DNA of 64,000 bases from NCED01 sp035493955 (GCA_035493955.1 DATJHI010000016.1:1-64000); one strand, 5' to 3'; shown: positions 44,825 to 54,382, counted from the stretch's first letter. Numbers and translations are program-made. The notes: generated by a model from the letters alone, not told the origin.

Positions 44825-47269
44825 TTAGAATTGAGTTGCGGTTGAGAACCGGAAACCTTCGGTCTGGTCGTAGGTTTCCTTGCGGAGAATCTTGCTGAAA
44901 TCGAGGCGGATCGGTCCCATCGGGGAGTTCCAGAATACGCTGACCCCGGTGGAGGCCCGCAATCCCAGGCTGTCCTGGACAGTGGGGGAGGTCTTGGCGC
45001 TCTTGTCCAATTGCCCCAAGGTTCCGAACTCGGTGAAGAGCGCGGTCTTGATCCCGTACTGTTCGGGCAGGAGGTTGGGGAAGGCCAGCTCGAAGGAGCC
45101 GATCCCGAACATCTTGCCGCCGAGGGCTTCGTTGTAGGCGGTGTCGCGCGGCCCGATGCCGGCGATCGCGAAACCGCGGAAGGTGTTGCCGCCCTTGAAG
45201 TAGCGGTCGTTGATCCGGACGTTGTCGCCGCCCCACCCGAAGATGTAGCCGGCGGCGGCGTTGACCTGGAAGATGATGTTGTTGGTGATGCCGTAATAGA
45301 GCGTGCCGCTGAAGTCGGTGCGGACGTATTGGACGTCCCCGCCCACCCCGGCGAAATCCTGGCCGATGGTGGCGACGAAGCCTCGGGTCGGCTTGATCGG
45401 GTCGTTTCGCTTGTCCACCGTCGCGGTGAAGCCGACCAGGGAGGTCAGGCTGGTGCCGCGCTGGTCGCAGATGGTGATCGAGATCGCCCCGGTGTCGCAC
45501 GACCCGCTGTCGACCTGCACGTCGTCCTTGTGGGCGGTGTAGCGCAACTGGAGATAGGCGTTGTTGCTGATCGGGTAGCCGAGGGTGACGCCGGCGCCGA
45601 TGGAATTGGTCTTGAACCCGGCCTGTGACGAATAGTCGTACGAATAGTCGTAGGCGTTGATGCCGCCGCGCAGGTCGCGCCCGAGGAAACGCGGCTCGGT
45701 GAACGAGGCGTCGATCTGCTTCTGCAACGACCCGACGGAGCCGCGCAGACGGATATCCTGGCCCCGGCCGCGGAAATTGTGCTCGCTGATGCCGACGTCG
45801 AGCATCAGCTTGTCGACCGACGAATAGCCCGCGCCGAACGACAGCTCGCCGGTGGGCTGCTCCTCGACCTTGACCCTGAGGTTGGTGCGGTCGTTGGAGC
45901 CGGTGGGGACCTGCTCGATCTCCACGGTCTTGAAGAAGTTCAGCCGCTTGATCTCGGTGACCGAGCGGTCGACCAGCACCCGGTTGTAGGCGTCGCCTTC
46001 GGCGATGCGCAGTTCGCGGCGGATGACCGGGTCGATGGTGCGGGTGTTGCCGACGATGTCGATGCGGTCGACATAGACCCGCTGGCCCTCGCGGACCTCG
46101 AAGGTCACGTCGATGGTGTGGTTGGCGCGGTTGGGCGTGTAGCGCGGACGAATGTCGACGAAGGCGAAACCCGACGAGCCGGCGGCGAAGGTCAGGGCGT
46201 CCACCGCCTGCTCGATCTTGTCGGCCTGGTAGACCTGGCCTTCCTTGATCGGCAGCAGGGCGCGCAGAACCTGGCCGTTCAGCCGGCGCACGTCGCCGGT
46301 GGTGACCGCCAGCTTGCCGAAGCGGTAACGCTCTCCTTCATCGATCGTATAGGTGACGACGAAACGCTTCTGGTCATTGGTCAGTTCGGCGATCGTCGAG
46401 ATCACCCGGAAATCGTAGAAACCACGGTTCGTATAGTATTTCCGGAGCTGTTCCCGATCGTACTCGATCCGGTCCGGATCGTAGTTGTCGTTCGAGGTGA
46501 AGAACTTGTACCAGTGCGTTTCCTTGGTGACGATGACGTCCTTCAGACTGCCGTCCGAGACCGCCTTGTTGCCGAGGAAGTTGACGTGGTCGATGCCGGT
46601 CTTGTCGCCCTCGCCGATCTTGAAGATCAGGTCGACCCGCTTTTGCGGCAGCTCGACGATTTCGGGCGTCACCTGGACGGAGATCCGCCCCGACCGCCGG
46701 TAGAGCTCGACGATGCGCTGGACGTCGGCCTGGACCTTGGCCTTGGTGAAGATCGAACGCGGGTGGATGGTCACCTCGTCGCGCAGCTTCTCGTCGTTGA
46801 GCGCCTTGTTCCCGTCGAACACCACCTGGTTGATGATCGGGTTCTCGACCACGCGCACCACCAGGGTGTCGCCCTGCATCTCGATACGCACGTCGGCGAA
46901 CAGGTCGGTGCGGAACAGCGACTTCAGCGCCACGTCGATGGAGGCCGCGTCGACCCGGTCGCCCCGGGCGATGGGCAGGTAGGAGGCGACGGTCGAAGCC
47001 TCGATCCGTTCGTTGCCCTGGATGACGATGTCTCGGACCACCGCGCTCGGAGCCTCCGCCGCGGCGGGAGCGGCCGGGGCGGCCGGAGCGGACGGCTCGG
47101 TGGGAATGGGCGCGATCGACGGCGCCGTGCTCGGCGCCGGGGGAGCTCCCGGCGGGGGGATGGCGACCGCGGCCTGGGCGGCGGCTACGCCTGGCCAAGT
47201 CAAGGCGCTGGAGGCCAGAAGAGCCGTGCCAAGAAACGTGGCGGTACGGCGAGCGCGAGCGTTGGACAT
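44825..47269 (-). CDS. bamA: outer membrane protein assembly factor BamA
   Basis: Central component of the outer-membrane beta-barrel assembly machine, 814 residues. A signal peptide (FLGTALLASSALTWPGVAAAQA) is followed by a Pro/Ala-rich linker of about 45 residues, five POTRA domains (from VVRDIVIQGNERIEASTV to about residue 425) and a 16-stranded barrel. The barrel has the conserved VGFTATVDKRNDPIKPTRG segment and the RIRF-like lid region near the end. The protein ends in Phe (STATQF), the barrel-recognition signal. ATG at 47269; TTG six bases upstream is an alternative. Confidence 0.96.
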   Translation of the reverse strand: MSNARARRTATFLGTALLASSALTWPGVAAAQAAVAIPPPGAPPAPSTAPSIAPIPTEPSAPAAPAAPAAAEAPSAVVRDIVIQGNERIEASTVASYLPIARGDRVDAASIDVALKSLFRTDLFADVRIEMQGDTLVVRVVENPIINQVVFDGNKALNDEKLRDEVTIHPRSIFTKAKVQADVQRIVELYRRSGRISVQVTPEIVELPQKRVDLIFKIGEGDKTGIDHVNFLGNKAVSDGSLKDVIVTKETHWYKFFTSNDNYDPDRIEYDREQLRKYYTNRGFYDFRVISTIAELTNDQKRFVVTYTIDEGERYRFGKLAVTTGDVRRLNGQVLRALLPIKEGQVYQADKIEQAVDALTFAAGSSGFAFVDIRPRYTPNRANHTIDVTFEVREGQRVYVDRIDIVGNTRTIDPVIRRELRIAEGDAYNRVLVDRSVTEIKRLNFFKTVEIEQVPTGSNDRTNLRVKVEEQPTGELSFGAGYSSVDKLMLDVGISEHNFRGRGQDIRLRGSVGSLQKQIDASFTEPRFLGRDLRGGINAYDYSYDYSSQAGFKTNSIGAGVTLGYPISNNAYLQLRYTAHKDDVQVDSGSCDTGAISITICDQRGTSLTSLVGFTATVDKRNDPIKPTRGFVATIGQDFAGVGGDVQYVRTDFSGTLYYGITNNIIFQVNAAAGYIFGWGGDNVRINDRYFKGGNTFRGFAIAGIGPRDTAYNEALGGKMFGIGSFELAFPNLLPEQYGIKTALFTEFGTLGQLDKSAKTSPTVQDSLGLRASTGVSVFWNSPMGPIRLDFSKILRKETYDQTEGFRFSTATQF

Positions 47270-47298
47270 TGGCAACCGTCGGCAGGGGTCGGCGGGGT

Positions 47299-48528
47299 TC
47301 AGGAGAACAGCCCAAAAAAGCCGTGCTTAAACACGGACAGCTGCTGGAGATCGTTCCAGGTGGCGAACAACATCAATCCCAACAGCAAAGCAAGGCCTAC
47401 GCGGTACCCCGCCGCCTGGATGCGCGCCCCGAGGGGGCGGCGGGCGACAGCTTCCCACGCGTAGAAGAGCAGATGGCCCCCGTCCAGGACCGGCACCGGC
47501 AGCAGGTTCATGAAACCGATCCCGACCGAAAGCACCGCCGCCAGGCCAAGGAGGGCCACGCCTCCGCCGAGCAGTTTGCCGCCCAGATCGGCGGCTCCGA
47601 ACGCTCCGGCCTTGGCCGCGGCGGTCGAGGTGGCCGCGATCCGCAGCGGGCCGCCGAGCTGGTCGCCCGATTCGAGCCCGCGCACCAGCCGCCCGAGATA
47701 GAAGACCGTGGTGTCGAGGATGTCCCAGGTCCGCTTCACCCCGCCGGCGACGGCCTGGATCGGACCGTAGTGCTTGCGGTAGACGTCCTCGGGCCGGGCC
47801 GAACTTTTCAGGCCCAGCACCCCCAGCTTGGCCGAGGCGCCGGTCAGGCCGTCGACCTGGACCCGCCGCTCGGGCGTGGCCGTCAGCTCGAGGCTGCGAC
47901 CCTCGCGGTCGACGCCGAAACGGATCGGCAGGCCGGCGCGCAGGGTGACGAACTGCCTTAGCTCCATGAAGTCGTCGATGCGGCGCCCGTCGATGGCGGT
48001 GACCACGTCTCCGGGCAGGAAGCCGGCCGCGGCCGCCGGGCTGCCCGGCTCCACCTCGCTGACGCGGGGGCGGTGCACGGTCTCGCCGATCGCAGCCAGG
48101 AGCACGGCGAACAGGGTGATGGAGAGGATGAAATTGGCGACCGGGCCGGCGGCGACCACCAGGGCCCGGACCCAGACCGGCTTGAAGTGGAAATATTTGC
48201 GTTCGGCGCCCACCCCTTCGCGGGCGACGATCTCGCCGCGCAGGCGCTGCAGGTCGTCGCCGTCCGGCACGGTGGAACTGGCCTCCGCGTCGCCGGCGAA
48301 GCGCACGTAGCCGCCCAGCGGAATCCAGCCCACCCGCCATTCGACCCCGCTCCGATCGGTCCACTTCACCAGGGACCGGCCGAAGCCGATGGCGAAGCGG
48401 TCCACCGCCACGCCCAGCCAGCGGGCCACGAGGAAATGCCCCAGTTCGTGCACGGTCACCACCAGGGTGAGCACGAACAGGAACGGCAGGACGACGATGG
48501 CGGCGTTGTACAGAACAGAAGCGATCAT
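47299..48528 (-). CDS. rseP: site-2 metalloprotease RseP
   Basis: Intramembrane zinc protease for regulated proteolysis. The HExxH motif is HELGH (His27, Glu28, His31) in the first helix, and the third ligand is in NLLPVPVLDGGHLL near the end. One PDZ domain is clear in the middle (VEPGSPAAAAGFLPGDVVTA), with VGWIPLGGYVRFAGD as the reentrant loop. The ATG at 48528 gives 409 residues. It stands between dxr and bamA as in most proteobacteria; the anti-sigma substrate is not in the window. Confidence 0.94.
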   Translation of the reverse strand: MIASVLYNAAIVVLPFLFVLTLVVTVHELGHFLVARWLGVAVDRFAIGFGRSLVKWTDRSGVEWRVGWIPLGGYVRFAGDAEASSTVPDGDDLQRLRGEIVAREGVGAERKYFHFKPVWVRALVVAAGPVANFILSITLFAVLLAAIGETVHRPRVSEVEPGSPAAAAGFLPGDVVTAIDGRRIDDFMELRQFVTLRAGLPIRFGVDREGRSLELTATPERRVQVDGLTGASAKLGVLGLKSSARPEDVYRKHYGPIQAVAGGVKRTWDILDTTVFYLGRLVRGLESGDQLGGPLRIAATSTAAAKAGAFGAADLGGKLLGGGVALLGLAAVLSVGIGFMNLLPVPVLDGGHLLFYAWEAVARRPLGARIQAAGYRVGLALLLGLMLFATWNDLQQLSVFKHGFFGLFS

Positions 48529-48565
48529 GGGCGGTGAACTTCCGAGTCGGTCGTGGCCATTCCGG

Positions 48566-49762
48566 TCATGGAGCGTCCAGATGGGCCACAACTTGGGCCG
48601 TAATCCGGCGGGCGTTCCGGTCAATCTGCAAAGCCTGTGCGACGGGATCATCCCCGCCCGCCTTCAGATCGCCTCGATCGGACATCCGCTCGAGGGTTTC
48701 CGCCACCGCCGCGGCAATATCGAGAAAGCCGATCCGGCGGTCAAGGAAGGCGGCCACCGCCGTCTCATTGGCGGCGTTGAGGGCGGCCGACGCCCCCTCC
48801 CCCGCCTTCAGGGCCTGGCGGGCGAGATCGAGGGCAGGAAACCGCTCGGGATCGGGGGCTTCGAAGGTCAGGGCGCCGATCGCGGCCAGGTCGAGCCGCG
48901 GCGCGCTCCACGGCAGCCGGTCGGGCCAGGCGAAGGCGCAGGCGATGGGCGCGCGCATGTCCGGCGGCCCGAGCTGGGCCAGGGTCGAGCCGTCCTGGTA
49001 CTCGACCAGGCTATGGACCACCGATTGCGGGTGGACCAGGATGTCGACCTTCGATTCCGGCATGTCGAACAGGTAGGCGGCCTCGATCATCTCGAGGCCC
49101 TTGTTCATCATGGTCGCGCAATCGACCGATATCTTCGCGCCCATGCTCCAGTTGGGATGGGCCACCGCCTGCTCCGGGGTGACCCCGGACATGGCCTGGC
49201 GGGTCCAGCCCCGGAACGGTCCGCCCGACGCGGTCAGGATCAGCCGGGCGACCCGATCGGCGCAGGCGGGCTGCAGCACCTGGAAGATGGCCGAGTGCTC
49301 GGAATCGACCGGGATCACCACGCCGCCGGCGGCGCGCGCGGTCTGCAGCAGGGCCGGGCCGGCGCAGACCAGGCTCTCCTTGTTGGCCAGGGCGACGATG
49401 GCGCCGGCGCGGGCGGCGGCGAGCGTCGGGGCCAGGCCCGCCACCCCGACGATGGCCGCCATCACCCATTCGGCCCTGCAAGTGGCCGCGTCGATGATGG
49501 CCGCGTCGCCGCAGGCCGCTTCCACGCCCGAGCCGGCCAGGCGGGACTTCAGCTCCGGATAGAGGCTCTCCTCGGCGATCACCGCCAGTTTCGGCCGCCA
49601 GGTCAGGGCCTGCTCGGCCAGGAGGGCGACGTTGCGTCCGGCGGTGAGCGCCCGGACCTCCACCTCGGCCGAGCCTTCCGCCTGCGCGCGCGACAGCAGG
49701 TCCAGGGTCGAAACCCCGACCGACCCGGTCGAGCCGAGCACCGCCACGGACCTTTTCAACAT
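48566..49762 (-). CDS. dxr: 1-deoxy-D-xylulose 5-phosphate reductoisomerase
   Basis: Second enzyme of the MEP isoprenoid pathway, giving MEP with NADPH. The nucleotide fold is VAVLGSTGSVGVSTLDLL, and IVALANKESLVCAG and VIPVDSEHSAIFQVLQ hold the metal and substrate ligands. TASGGPFRGW is the flexible loop over the active site. HPNWSMGAKISVDCATMMNKG and the C-terminal helical domain are complete. Length 398 residues is normal. One base separates it from the cdsA stop. Confidence 0.96.
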   Translation of the reverse strand: MLKRSVAVLGSTGSVGVSTLDLLSRAQAEGSAEVEVRALTAGRNVALLAEQALTWRPKLAVIAEESLYPELKSRLAGSGVEAACGDAAIIDAATCRAEWVMAAIVGVAGLAPTLAAARAGAIVALANKESLVCAGPALLQTARAAGGVVIPVDSEHSAIFQVLQPACADRVARLILTASGGPFRGWTRQAMSGVTPEQAVAHPNWSMGAKISVDCATMMNKGLEMIEAAYLFDMPESKVDILVHPQSVVHSLVEYQDGSTLAQLGPPDMRAPIACAFAWPDRLPWSAPRLDLAAIGALTFEAPDPERFPALDLARQALKAGEGASAALNAANETAVAAFLDRRIGFLDIAAAVAETLERMSDRGDLKAGGDDPVAQALQIDRNARRITAQVVAHLDAP

Positions 49763-49763
49763 G

Positions 49764-50594
49764 TCACAGATGTCCTGTCAGATGGCCGATCAGCCGCGCG
49801 CCGGCCATGGCCAGGATCGCGAACATCAGCCCGTCGACCCGGTCCAGCAGGCCCCCGTGGCCGGGAATGAGCTGGCCCGAGTCCTTCACGCCGAACCGCC
49901 GCTTGAGCATGGATTCCCACAGGTCGCCGCCCATGGTGAACAGGCCGACGATCAGGCCGATCACCGCCGCCCAGCCGCGGGTGGGGTCGCCCGTCCCCTT
50001 GGCCACGCCGACCACGATCATGGCCGCCAGGGCCGCCGCCGCCAGGCCCCCGAACAGGCCCGACCAGGTCTTGTTCGGCGAAAAGCGCGGCCAGAGCTTG
50101 GGTCCCTTGAAGATGTTGCCGGCGACGAAGGCGAAGATGTCCGCCGACCAGGCGATGGCGAGCAGCATCAGCGCCCAGTCGCGCCCGACGTCTCCCGACC
50201 GCAGCCAGACCAGGGCCACCGAGGGGGCGCCTATATAGAGAACGCCGAACCCCTCGTCGACGGCGCGCTCCCCCAGCTTCCACAGCCGCGAGACCAGGGA
50301 GGCGAGGAGCGCGCCCACGGGCAGCAGCAGCCACGCCAGGGCGACATGGCCCAGCCAGCCGGCGAACACCGCCGCCAGGACGGCGACGCAGATCACCAGG
50401 GCGCTGCGGAACGGGGTTTCGGGGGCGCTCATCGTGCCCCATTCCACGGCCAGCAGGGCCACGGCCGAGGCGACCACGACCAGGAACAGCCAGCCCCCGA
50501 GCCAGAACACGCCGACCACCGCCGGCGCCAGCACCGCCGCCGACAGCGCGCGCAGGCGCAGGTTCTTCCAGTCGAAGGGCTTGTGGTCGGTCAT
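49764..50594 (-). CDS. cdsA: phosphatidate cytidylyltransferase
   Basis: Makes CDP-diacylglycerol for phospholipid synthesis. A 276-residue protein with about seven hydrophobic helices. The CdsA signature near the end reads SMLKRRFGVKDSGQLIPGHGGLLDRVDGL in sequence order, with the KRR, KD, GHGG and D residues in place. FAGWLGHVALAWLLLP and similar segments form the membrane part. It follows uppS by 117 bases, which hold no other gene. Confidence 0.95.
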   Translation of the reverse strand: MTDHKPFDWKNLRLRALSAAVLAPAVVGVFWLGGWLFLVVVASAVALLAVEWGTMSAPETPFRSALVICVAVLAAVFAGWLGHVALAWLLLPVGALLASLVSRLWKLGERAVDEGFGVLYIGAPSVALVWLRSGDVGRDWALMLLAIAWSADIFAFVAGNIFKGPKLWPRFSPNKTWSGLFGGLAAAALAAMIVVGVAKGTGDPTRGWAAVIGLIVGLFTMGGDLWESMLKRRFGVKDSGQLIPGHGGLLDRVDGLMFAILAMAGARLIGHLTGHL

Positions 50595-50711
50595 GGCCGG
50601 CCCCCGGGCCGCAGCGCCACGGCCCCCTTCGTCGCTTTCACCGCCTCGCGAACGGCCGACTGGGGGGACGCCTCCCGCGCGGGCGGTTGGGGGACTGGCC
50701 GAAGCTGCGAC

Positions 50712-51482
50712 TCAGCCGGTGGCGAGGACGTCATGAACGTCGACTCCGCCATACCGACGCTCGCGGGTCTGGAACTCGTCGAGCGCCGCCTTCAAGTCCG
50801 CCGCGCCGTAGTCGGGCCACAGCACGTCCTGGAACACCAGTTCCGCATAGGCGGCCTCCCACAACAGGAAGTTCGACAGCCGCCGTTCGCCCGAGGTGCG
50901 CACGATCAGGTCCACCGGCGGTCCTGAGGCGGTCGAGAGGTAGCGGCCGAAGCCGGCCTCATCCAGATCCTCAGGGGCGATGCGTCCGGCCGCCACGTCG
51001 GCGGCGTAGCGGCGGGCGGCGTCGACGATGTCGGCCCGGCCGCCATAGTTGAAGGCCACCTGGAGATTGAAGCGGTGGTTGTGGCGCGTGCCCGATTCGG
51101 CCCGTTCGATCACTTCCAGAAGGTCCGGCGACAGGCCGGCGCGGCGGCCGATCACCCGCACGCGCACGCCCTCGCGGGCCAGGCGGGCGAGGTCGCTCTC
51201 GACATAGGTCTTGAGCAGGGTCATCAGCTCGGACACCTCCGAGGCCGGCCTGCTCCAGTTCTCGGTGGAGAAGCCGAACACGGTGAGCCATTCCAGGCCC
51301 TGGTCGGCCGCGGCCTCGACCGTGCGCTTGAGCGCGTTGACCCCGGCGCGATGGCCCAGGGTCCGCGGCAGGCCGCGGCTCTTGGCCCAGCGGCCATTGC
51401 CGTCCATGACGATGGCGACATGGCGGGCGATCGCGCGCGGCGGGGTTTTTAGCCCCGGTTTGGAGCCCGCAGTAGGCGACAT
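50712..51482 (-). CDS. uppS: undecaprenyl diphosphate synthase
   Basis: Cis-prenyltransferase making C55 undecaprenyl diphosphate, the lipid carrier for peptidoglycan. The catalytic motif is HVAIVMDGNGRWAKSRGLPR; other regions are GHRAGVNALKR, LTVFGFSTENWSRP, FNYGGRADIVDAARR and LIVRTSGERRLSNFLLWEAAYAE (read in segments). Length 256 residues is normal. It sits between frr and cdsA. Confidence 0.96.
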   Translation of the reverse strand: MSPTAGSKPGLKTPPRAIARHVAIVMDGNGRWAKSRGLPRTLGHRAGVNALKRTVEAAADQGLEWLTVFGFSTENWSRPASEVSELMTLLKTYVESDLARLAREGVRVRVIGRRAGLSPDLLEVIERAESGTRHNHRFNLQVAFNYGGRADIVDAARRYAADVAAGRIAPEDLDEAGFGRYLSTASGPPVDLIVRTSGERRLSNFLLWEAAYAELVFQDVLWPDYGAADLKAALDEFQTRERRYGGVDVHDVLATG

Positions 51483-51547
51483 CGCCTCGCTTCCTTCCGC
51501 AAACTGGCCTGGACCGCCCGGTCCGCGAGCCGCCCCATCACAGGTCG

Positions 51548-52114
51548 CTAAACCTGCATGATCTCTTGCTCTTTGGTTTTAAGGGTCTCGTCAATGCGCT
51601 TCACGGCCTGATCCGTGAACCCTTGTATCTCTTCGCCCAGCTTCTTGTGGTCGTCCTGGGAGATGGCGCCGTCCTTTTCGAGCTTTTTCAGCTCCTCCAT
51701 CGCCTCGCGGCGGACGTTGCGGACGGCGATCCTCTGGGTTTCGGCATATTTCCCGGCCAGCTTGACCATGTCCTTGCGGCGCTCCTCCGTCAGCGGAGGG
51801 ATCGGCACCCGCAGGATCTGGCCGTCGACCACGGGGTTCAGGCCCAGGCCCGCGGCCCGGATCGCCTTGTCGGCGGCGATGACCAGGGCCTTGTCCCAGA
51901 TGCTGACGGTGATCATCCTGGGCTCGGGCACGGAGATCGCCCCCACCTGGTTGAGCGGCATCTGCGAGCCATAGGCCTCGACCTGGACGGGATCGAGCAG
52001 GCCGGAGGAGGCGCGCCCCGTGCGCAGGCCGCCGAACTCCTCCTTCAGGGCGACGACGGCCTTGTCCATCCGATCGCGGAACTTGGCGATGTCGGGTTTT
52101 CCAGGGTCGGACAT
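51548..52114 (-). CDS. frr: ribosome recycling factor
   Basis: Releases ribosomes from mRNA after termination with EF-G. A 188-residue protein with the family sequence: RMDKAVVALKEEFGGLRTGRAS, MLTVSPWD-like part (MITVSIWDKALVIAADKAI), the core ALGLNP-type GLGLNPVVDGQILRVPIPPLTEE split over two strands, and the C-terminal helix. It lies 34 bases after pyrH, as in the conserved pyrH-frr pair. Confidence 0.97.
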   Translation of the reverse strand: MSDPGKPDIAKFRDRMDKAVVALKEEFGGLRTGRASSGLLDPVQVEAYGSQMPLNQVGAISVPEPRMITVSIWDKALVIAADKAIRAAGLGLNPVVDGQILRVPIPPLTEERRKDMVKLAGKYAETQRIAVRNVRREAMEELKKLEKDGAISQDDHKKLGEEIQGFTDQAVKRIDETLKTKEQEIMQV

Positions 52115-52148
52115 GATCGGTTCTCCGGTTTCTTCTGGTCCTTCGGCG

Positions 52149-52895
52149 TCAGGCGATGGTGGTGAAGACGCCCTGGCCGTGGAGCACTTTCATGAAATTG
52201 CCCCGTTCGCGGATCGAGAACACCACGATGGGGATCTGGTTGTTGCGCATCAGCGATATGGCGGAGGCGTCCATGACCCTGAGGTCCTTGGACAGGACCT
52301 CCTGATAGCTGAGCGTCTCATAACGCTCGGCCGAGGGATCCTTCTTGGGGTCGGCGGTGTAGACGCCGTCCACGCTGGTGCCCTTGAACAGGGCGTCGCA
52401 GCTCATTTCGGCCGTGCGCAGGGCCGCCGGGGTGTCGGTGGTGAAGAAGGGCGCGCCGAGGCCGGCGGCGAAGATCACCACCCTGCCCTTCTCCAGGTGA
52501 CGGATGGCGCGCCGGCGGATGTAGGGTTCGCACACCGCGTCCATCGGGATCGCCGACTGCACCCGGGTGAACACCCCGATCTTCTCCAGGGCCCCTTGCA
52601 GGGCCAGGGCGTTCATCACCGTGGCCAGCATGCCCATGTAGTCGGCGCTGACCCGGTCCATGCCCTTTCCGGCCAGGGAGACCCCGCGGAAGATGTTTCC
52701 GGCCCCGACCACCAGACAGAGCTCGACCCCGGCGTCGACCACTTCCTTGATGTCCTGGGCCACCGCCTCGAGGGTGTCGGTGTCGATCCCGAAGGGCGCG
52801 TCGCCCATCAGCACCTCGCCGGACACCTTGAGCAGCACCTTGCGGTAACGCAGGCCGGCGCCGGCGGGCGCGGGGGTTTCTGAGGACGAGGTCAT
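52149..52895 (-). CDS. pyrH: uridylate kinase
   Basis: UMP kinase of the amino-acid-kinase fold. Motifs are RKVLLKVSGEVLMGD (phosphate loop), LCLVVGAGNIFRG, DYMGMLATVMNALALQ, TRVQSAI and GTSVDGVYTADPKKDP. The ATG at 52895 gives 248 residues; a TTG 15 bases upstream only adds four codons. It is the first gene of the minus-strand superoperon that ends with lpxB. The usual upstream neighbour tsf is 32 kb away in the opposite orientation. Confidence 0.96.
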   Translation of the reverse strand: MTSSSETPAPAGAGLRYRKVLLKVSGEVLMGDAPFGIDTDTLEAVAQDIKEVVDAGVELCLVVGAGNIFRGVSLAGKGMDRVSADYMGMLATVMNALALQGALEKIGVFTRVQSAIPMDAVCEPYIRRRAIRHLEKGRVVIFAAGLGAPFFTTDTPAALRTAEMSCDALFKGTSVDGVYTADPKKDPSAERYETLSYQEVLSKDLRVMDASAISLMRNNQIPIVVFSIRERGNFMKVLHGQGVFTTIA

Positions 52896-52982
52896 GGAAC
52901 AGCCGGACAAGGGAATCGGGATGGGCGATCATAACGCAATCGCGGGCGATCGCGCCTAGCCCCAGCGACGTAAGCCCTTACG

Positions 52983-53007
52983 CCGCCGGGGGGAAGTCCC
53001 CCGGCGG
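52983..53007. repeat. perfect palindrome between rlpA and pyrH
   Basis: CCGCCGGGGG (52983-52992) and CCCCCGGCGG (52998-53007) form a 10-bp stem with a five-base loop, 11 bases after the rlpA stop on the minus strand. It probably ends or attenuates rlpA transcription, though no T-tract follows. It marks the pyrH/rlpA junction, the second end of the inferred inversion. Confidence 0.6.
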
Positions 53008-53017
53008 GCGGGGCGTC

Positions 53018-54013
53018 CTAGAACGCCTTGACCACGCGGGCGTCGGCGTAGCCGAGGGCGACGACCTGGACCCGGGCGGCCTGGGCCTGGGCGGCGTCGC
53101 GCCAGGGGCCCACCACCACGCGGTAGACCGTGCGGTCGGGCATGTCCAAGGGCCGGACCGCGGCGGTCCCGGCCCTGGCCAGGGCGTCGGCGATGCGCCG
53201 GGCCTTGGCCGGGTCGGAGAAGGCTCCGGCCTGGACCGCGAAACCCTCGCCGGCCGCAAGCGGCGCCGTGGGCGGGGCGACCTTCGCCGGTCCCGGCTGG
53301 CTGCGCCAGGTGGCCTGGACCATGGGCGGCGCTTCGGCGACGGCGGCCGGTTGCAGGCGATCGGCCGGACCGTTCCTGGCCACGAACAGGGGCTCCAGCG
53401 AGCCGTCCAGCCGGGCCGGGCCGATATAGCGCACCCGCACCTTGGCGGTGCCCTTTTCGAAATAGCCCAGCTCCTGGGCCGCGCCCCGGGACAGGTCGAT
53501 GATGCGGCCGTTCTTGAACGGCCCGCGGTCGTTCAGCCGGACCCGCATCGACTTGCCGTTCTCGAGGTTGGTCACCTCGACGATCGAGGGCATGGGCAAG
53601 GTGGCGTGGGCGGCGCTGGCCGAATACATGTCGAAGCGTTCGCCGTTGGCGGTGGGCTGGCCGTTGAACTCGTCTCCGTACCAGGAGGCGACCCCGACCT
53701 CGTCATAGGCGGGCTGCTCGGCCGGCACGTACCACAGGCCGGCGACCTGGTAGGGCGCGCCGACCTTGTAGCGGCCGCCGCCCTGGACGCGCTCGCCGTC
53801 CGCGCTGGCGCGGGGCCCGGTCCTGCCGGCGGCCGGGGCCGTCTGTGAAGGGGCGGCGGCGGGCGGACTGACCCGCGCGCCCTGGGCGGCCATTTCCGGC
53901 GTGACGCTGGCGCAGGCGGTCAGGCCCAATCCAGACAGGCCGGCCATGGCCAGGAGACGCAAGGTCCCGCCGCGGCGAGCCGCGGTATTGTCGCCCTTCG
54001 GTGTTCTCATCAT
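53018..54013 (-). CDS. rlpA: RlpA-like septal lytic transglycosylase lipoprotein with SPOR domain
   Basis: Peptidoglycan glycan-cleaving lipoprotein that acts on denuded strands at division sites. The N-terminus carries a lipobox (LGLTAC, Cys34). The double-psi beta barrel (about residues 105-205) has VGVASWYGDEFNGQPTANGE and VRLNDRGPFKNGRIIDLS, with the catalytic aspartate in RLNDRGPF. A SPOR domain ends the protein (FAVQAGAFSDPAKARRIADA, about 255-331), targeting it to septal glycan. It is divergent from the tRNA gene, with 205 bases between. Confidence 0.93.
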   Translation of the reverse strand: MMRTPKGDNTAARRGGTLRLLAMAGLSGLGLTACASVTPEMAAQGARVSPPAAAPSQTAPAAGRTGPRASADGERVQGGGRYKVGAPYQVAGLWYVPAEQPAYDEVGVASWYGDEFNGQPTANGERFDMYSASAAHATLPMPSIVEVTNLENGKSMRVRLNDRGPFKNGRIIDLSRGAAQELGYFEKGTAKVRVRYIGPARLDGSLEPLFVARNGPADRLQPAAVAEAPPMVQATWRSQPGPAKVAPPTAPLAAGEGFAVQAGAFSDPAKARRIADALARAGTAAVRPLDMPDRTVYRVVVGPWRDAAQAQAARVQVVALGYADARVVKAF

Positions 54014-54218
54014 CGCTCCGCACCACCCGGCGCAGGCCTTTTGGCCTGAGCACGAAGCCCCCTCTTCGGAGAGCTGATCTGGAGGTTAAGGTAACCGCGG
54101 GCGCTGAAAGTGAGCTTAAAAGAAGTGGTTAAGTGGCGTGCACCACGTTTGCGGCCGTTTTTGCCGCAGGCGCCGCCCCGGTTTGCGGCCGGGATACACC
54201 CTGCTAAGAGCGGGCCGA

Positions 54219-54308
54219 GGATGGGTGGCCGAGTGGTTTAAGGCAGCGGTCTTGAAAACCGCCGTAGGTGCGAGCCTACCGTGGGTTCGAATCCCACCCC
54301 ATCCGCCA
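54219..54308 (+). tRNA. tRNA-Ser (anticodon UGA)
   Basis: A complete cloverleaf. The acceptor stem GGATGGG (54219-54225) pairs with CCCATCC, followed by G and an encoded CCA ending at 54308. The anticodon stem GCGGT / ACCGC closes the loop CTTGAAA with anticodon TGA at 54253-54255. A long variable arm (GTAGGTGCGAGCCTACC-type) confirms a class II serine tRNA, and GGTTCGAATCC is the T arm. It reads the UCN codons, mainly UCA. Confidence 0.96.
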
Positions 54309-54382
54309 GGGCGCCCGCCCCATGAGCATATCGGCATGTTCTTTCGTTGGCTCGACGGGAGCGGGTTAGCTGTCGGCTAAGG

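Noticed and set aside
54116..54132. Possible CtrA box (TTAA...TTAA) between rlpA and tRNA-Ser
   Set aside because: The two TTAA half-sites are nine bases apart, not seven as in the CtrA consensus.
54116..54337. A minus-strand frame over the tRNA gene encoding a product with GGIRTHGRLAPTAVFKTAALNHS
   Set aside because: It is the antisense translation of tRNA-Ser, a well-known annotation artefact.
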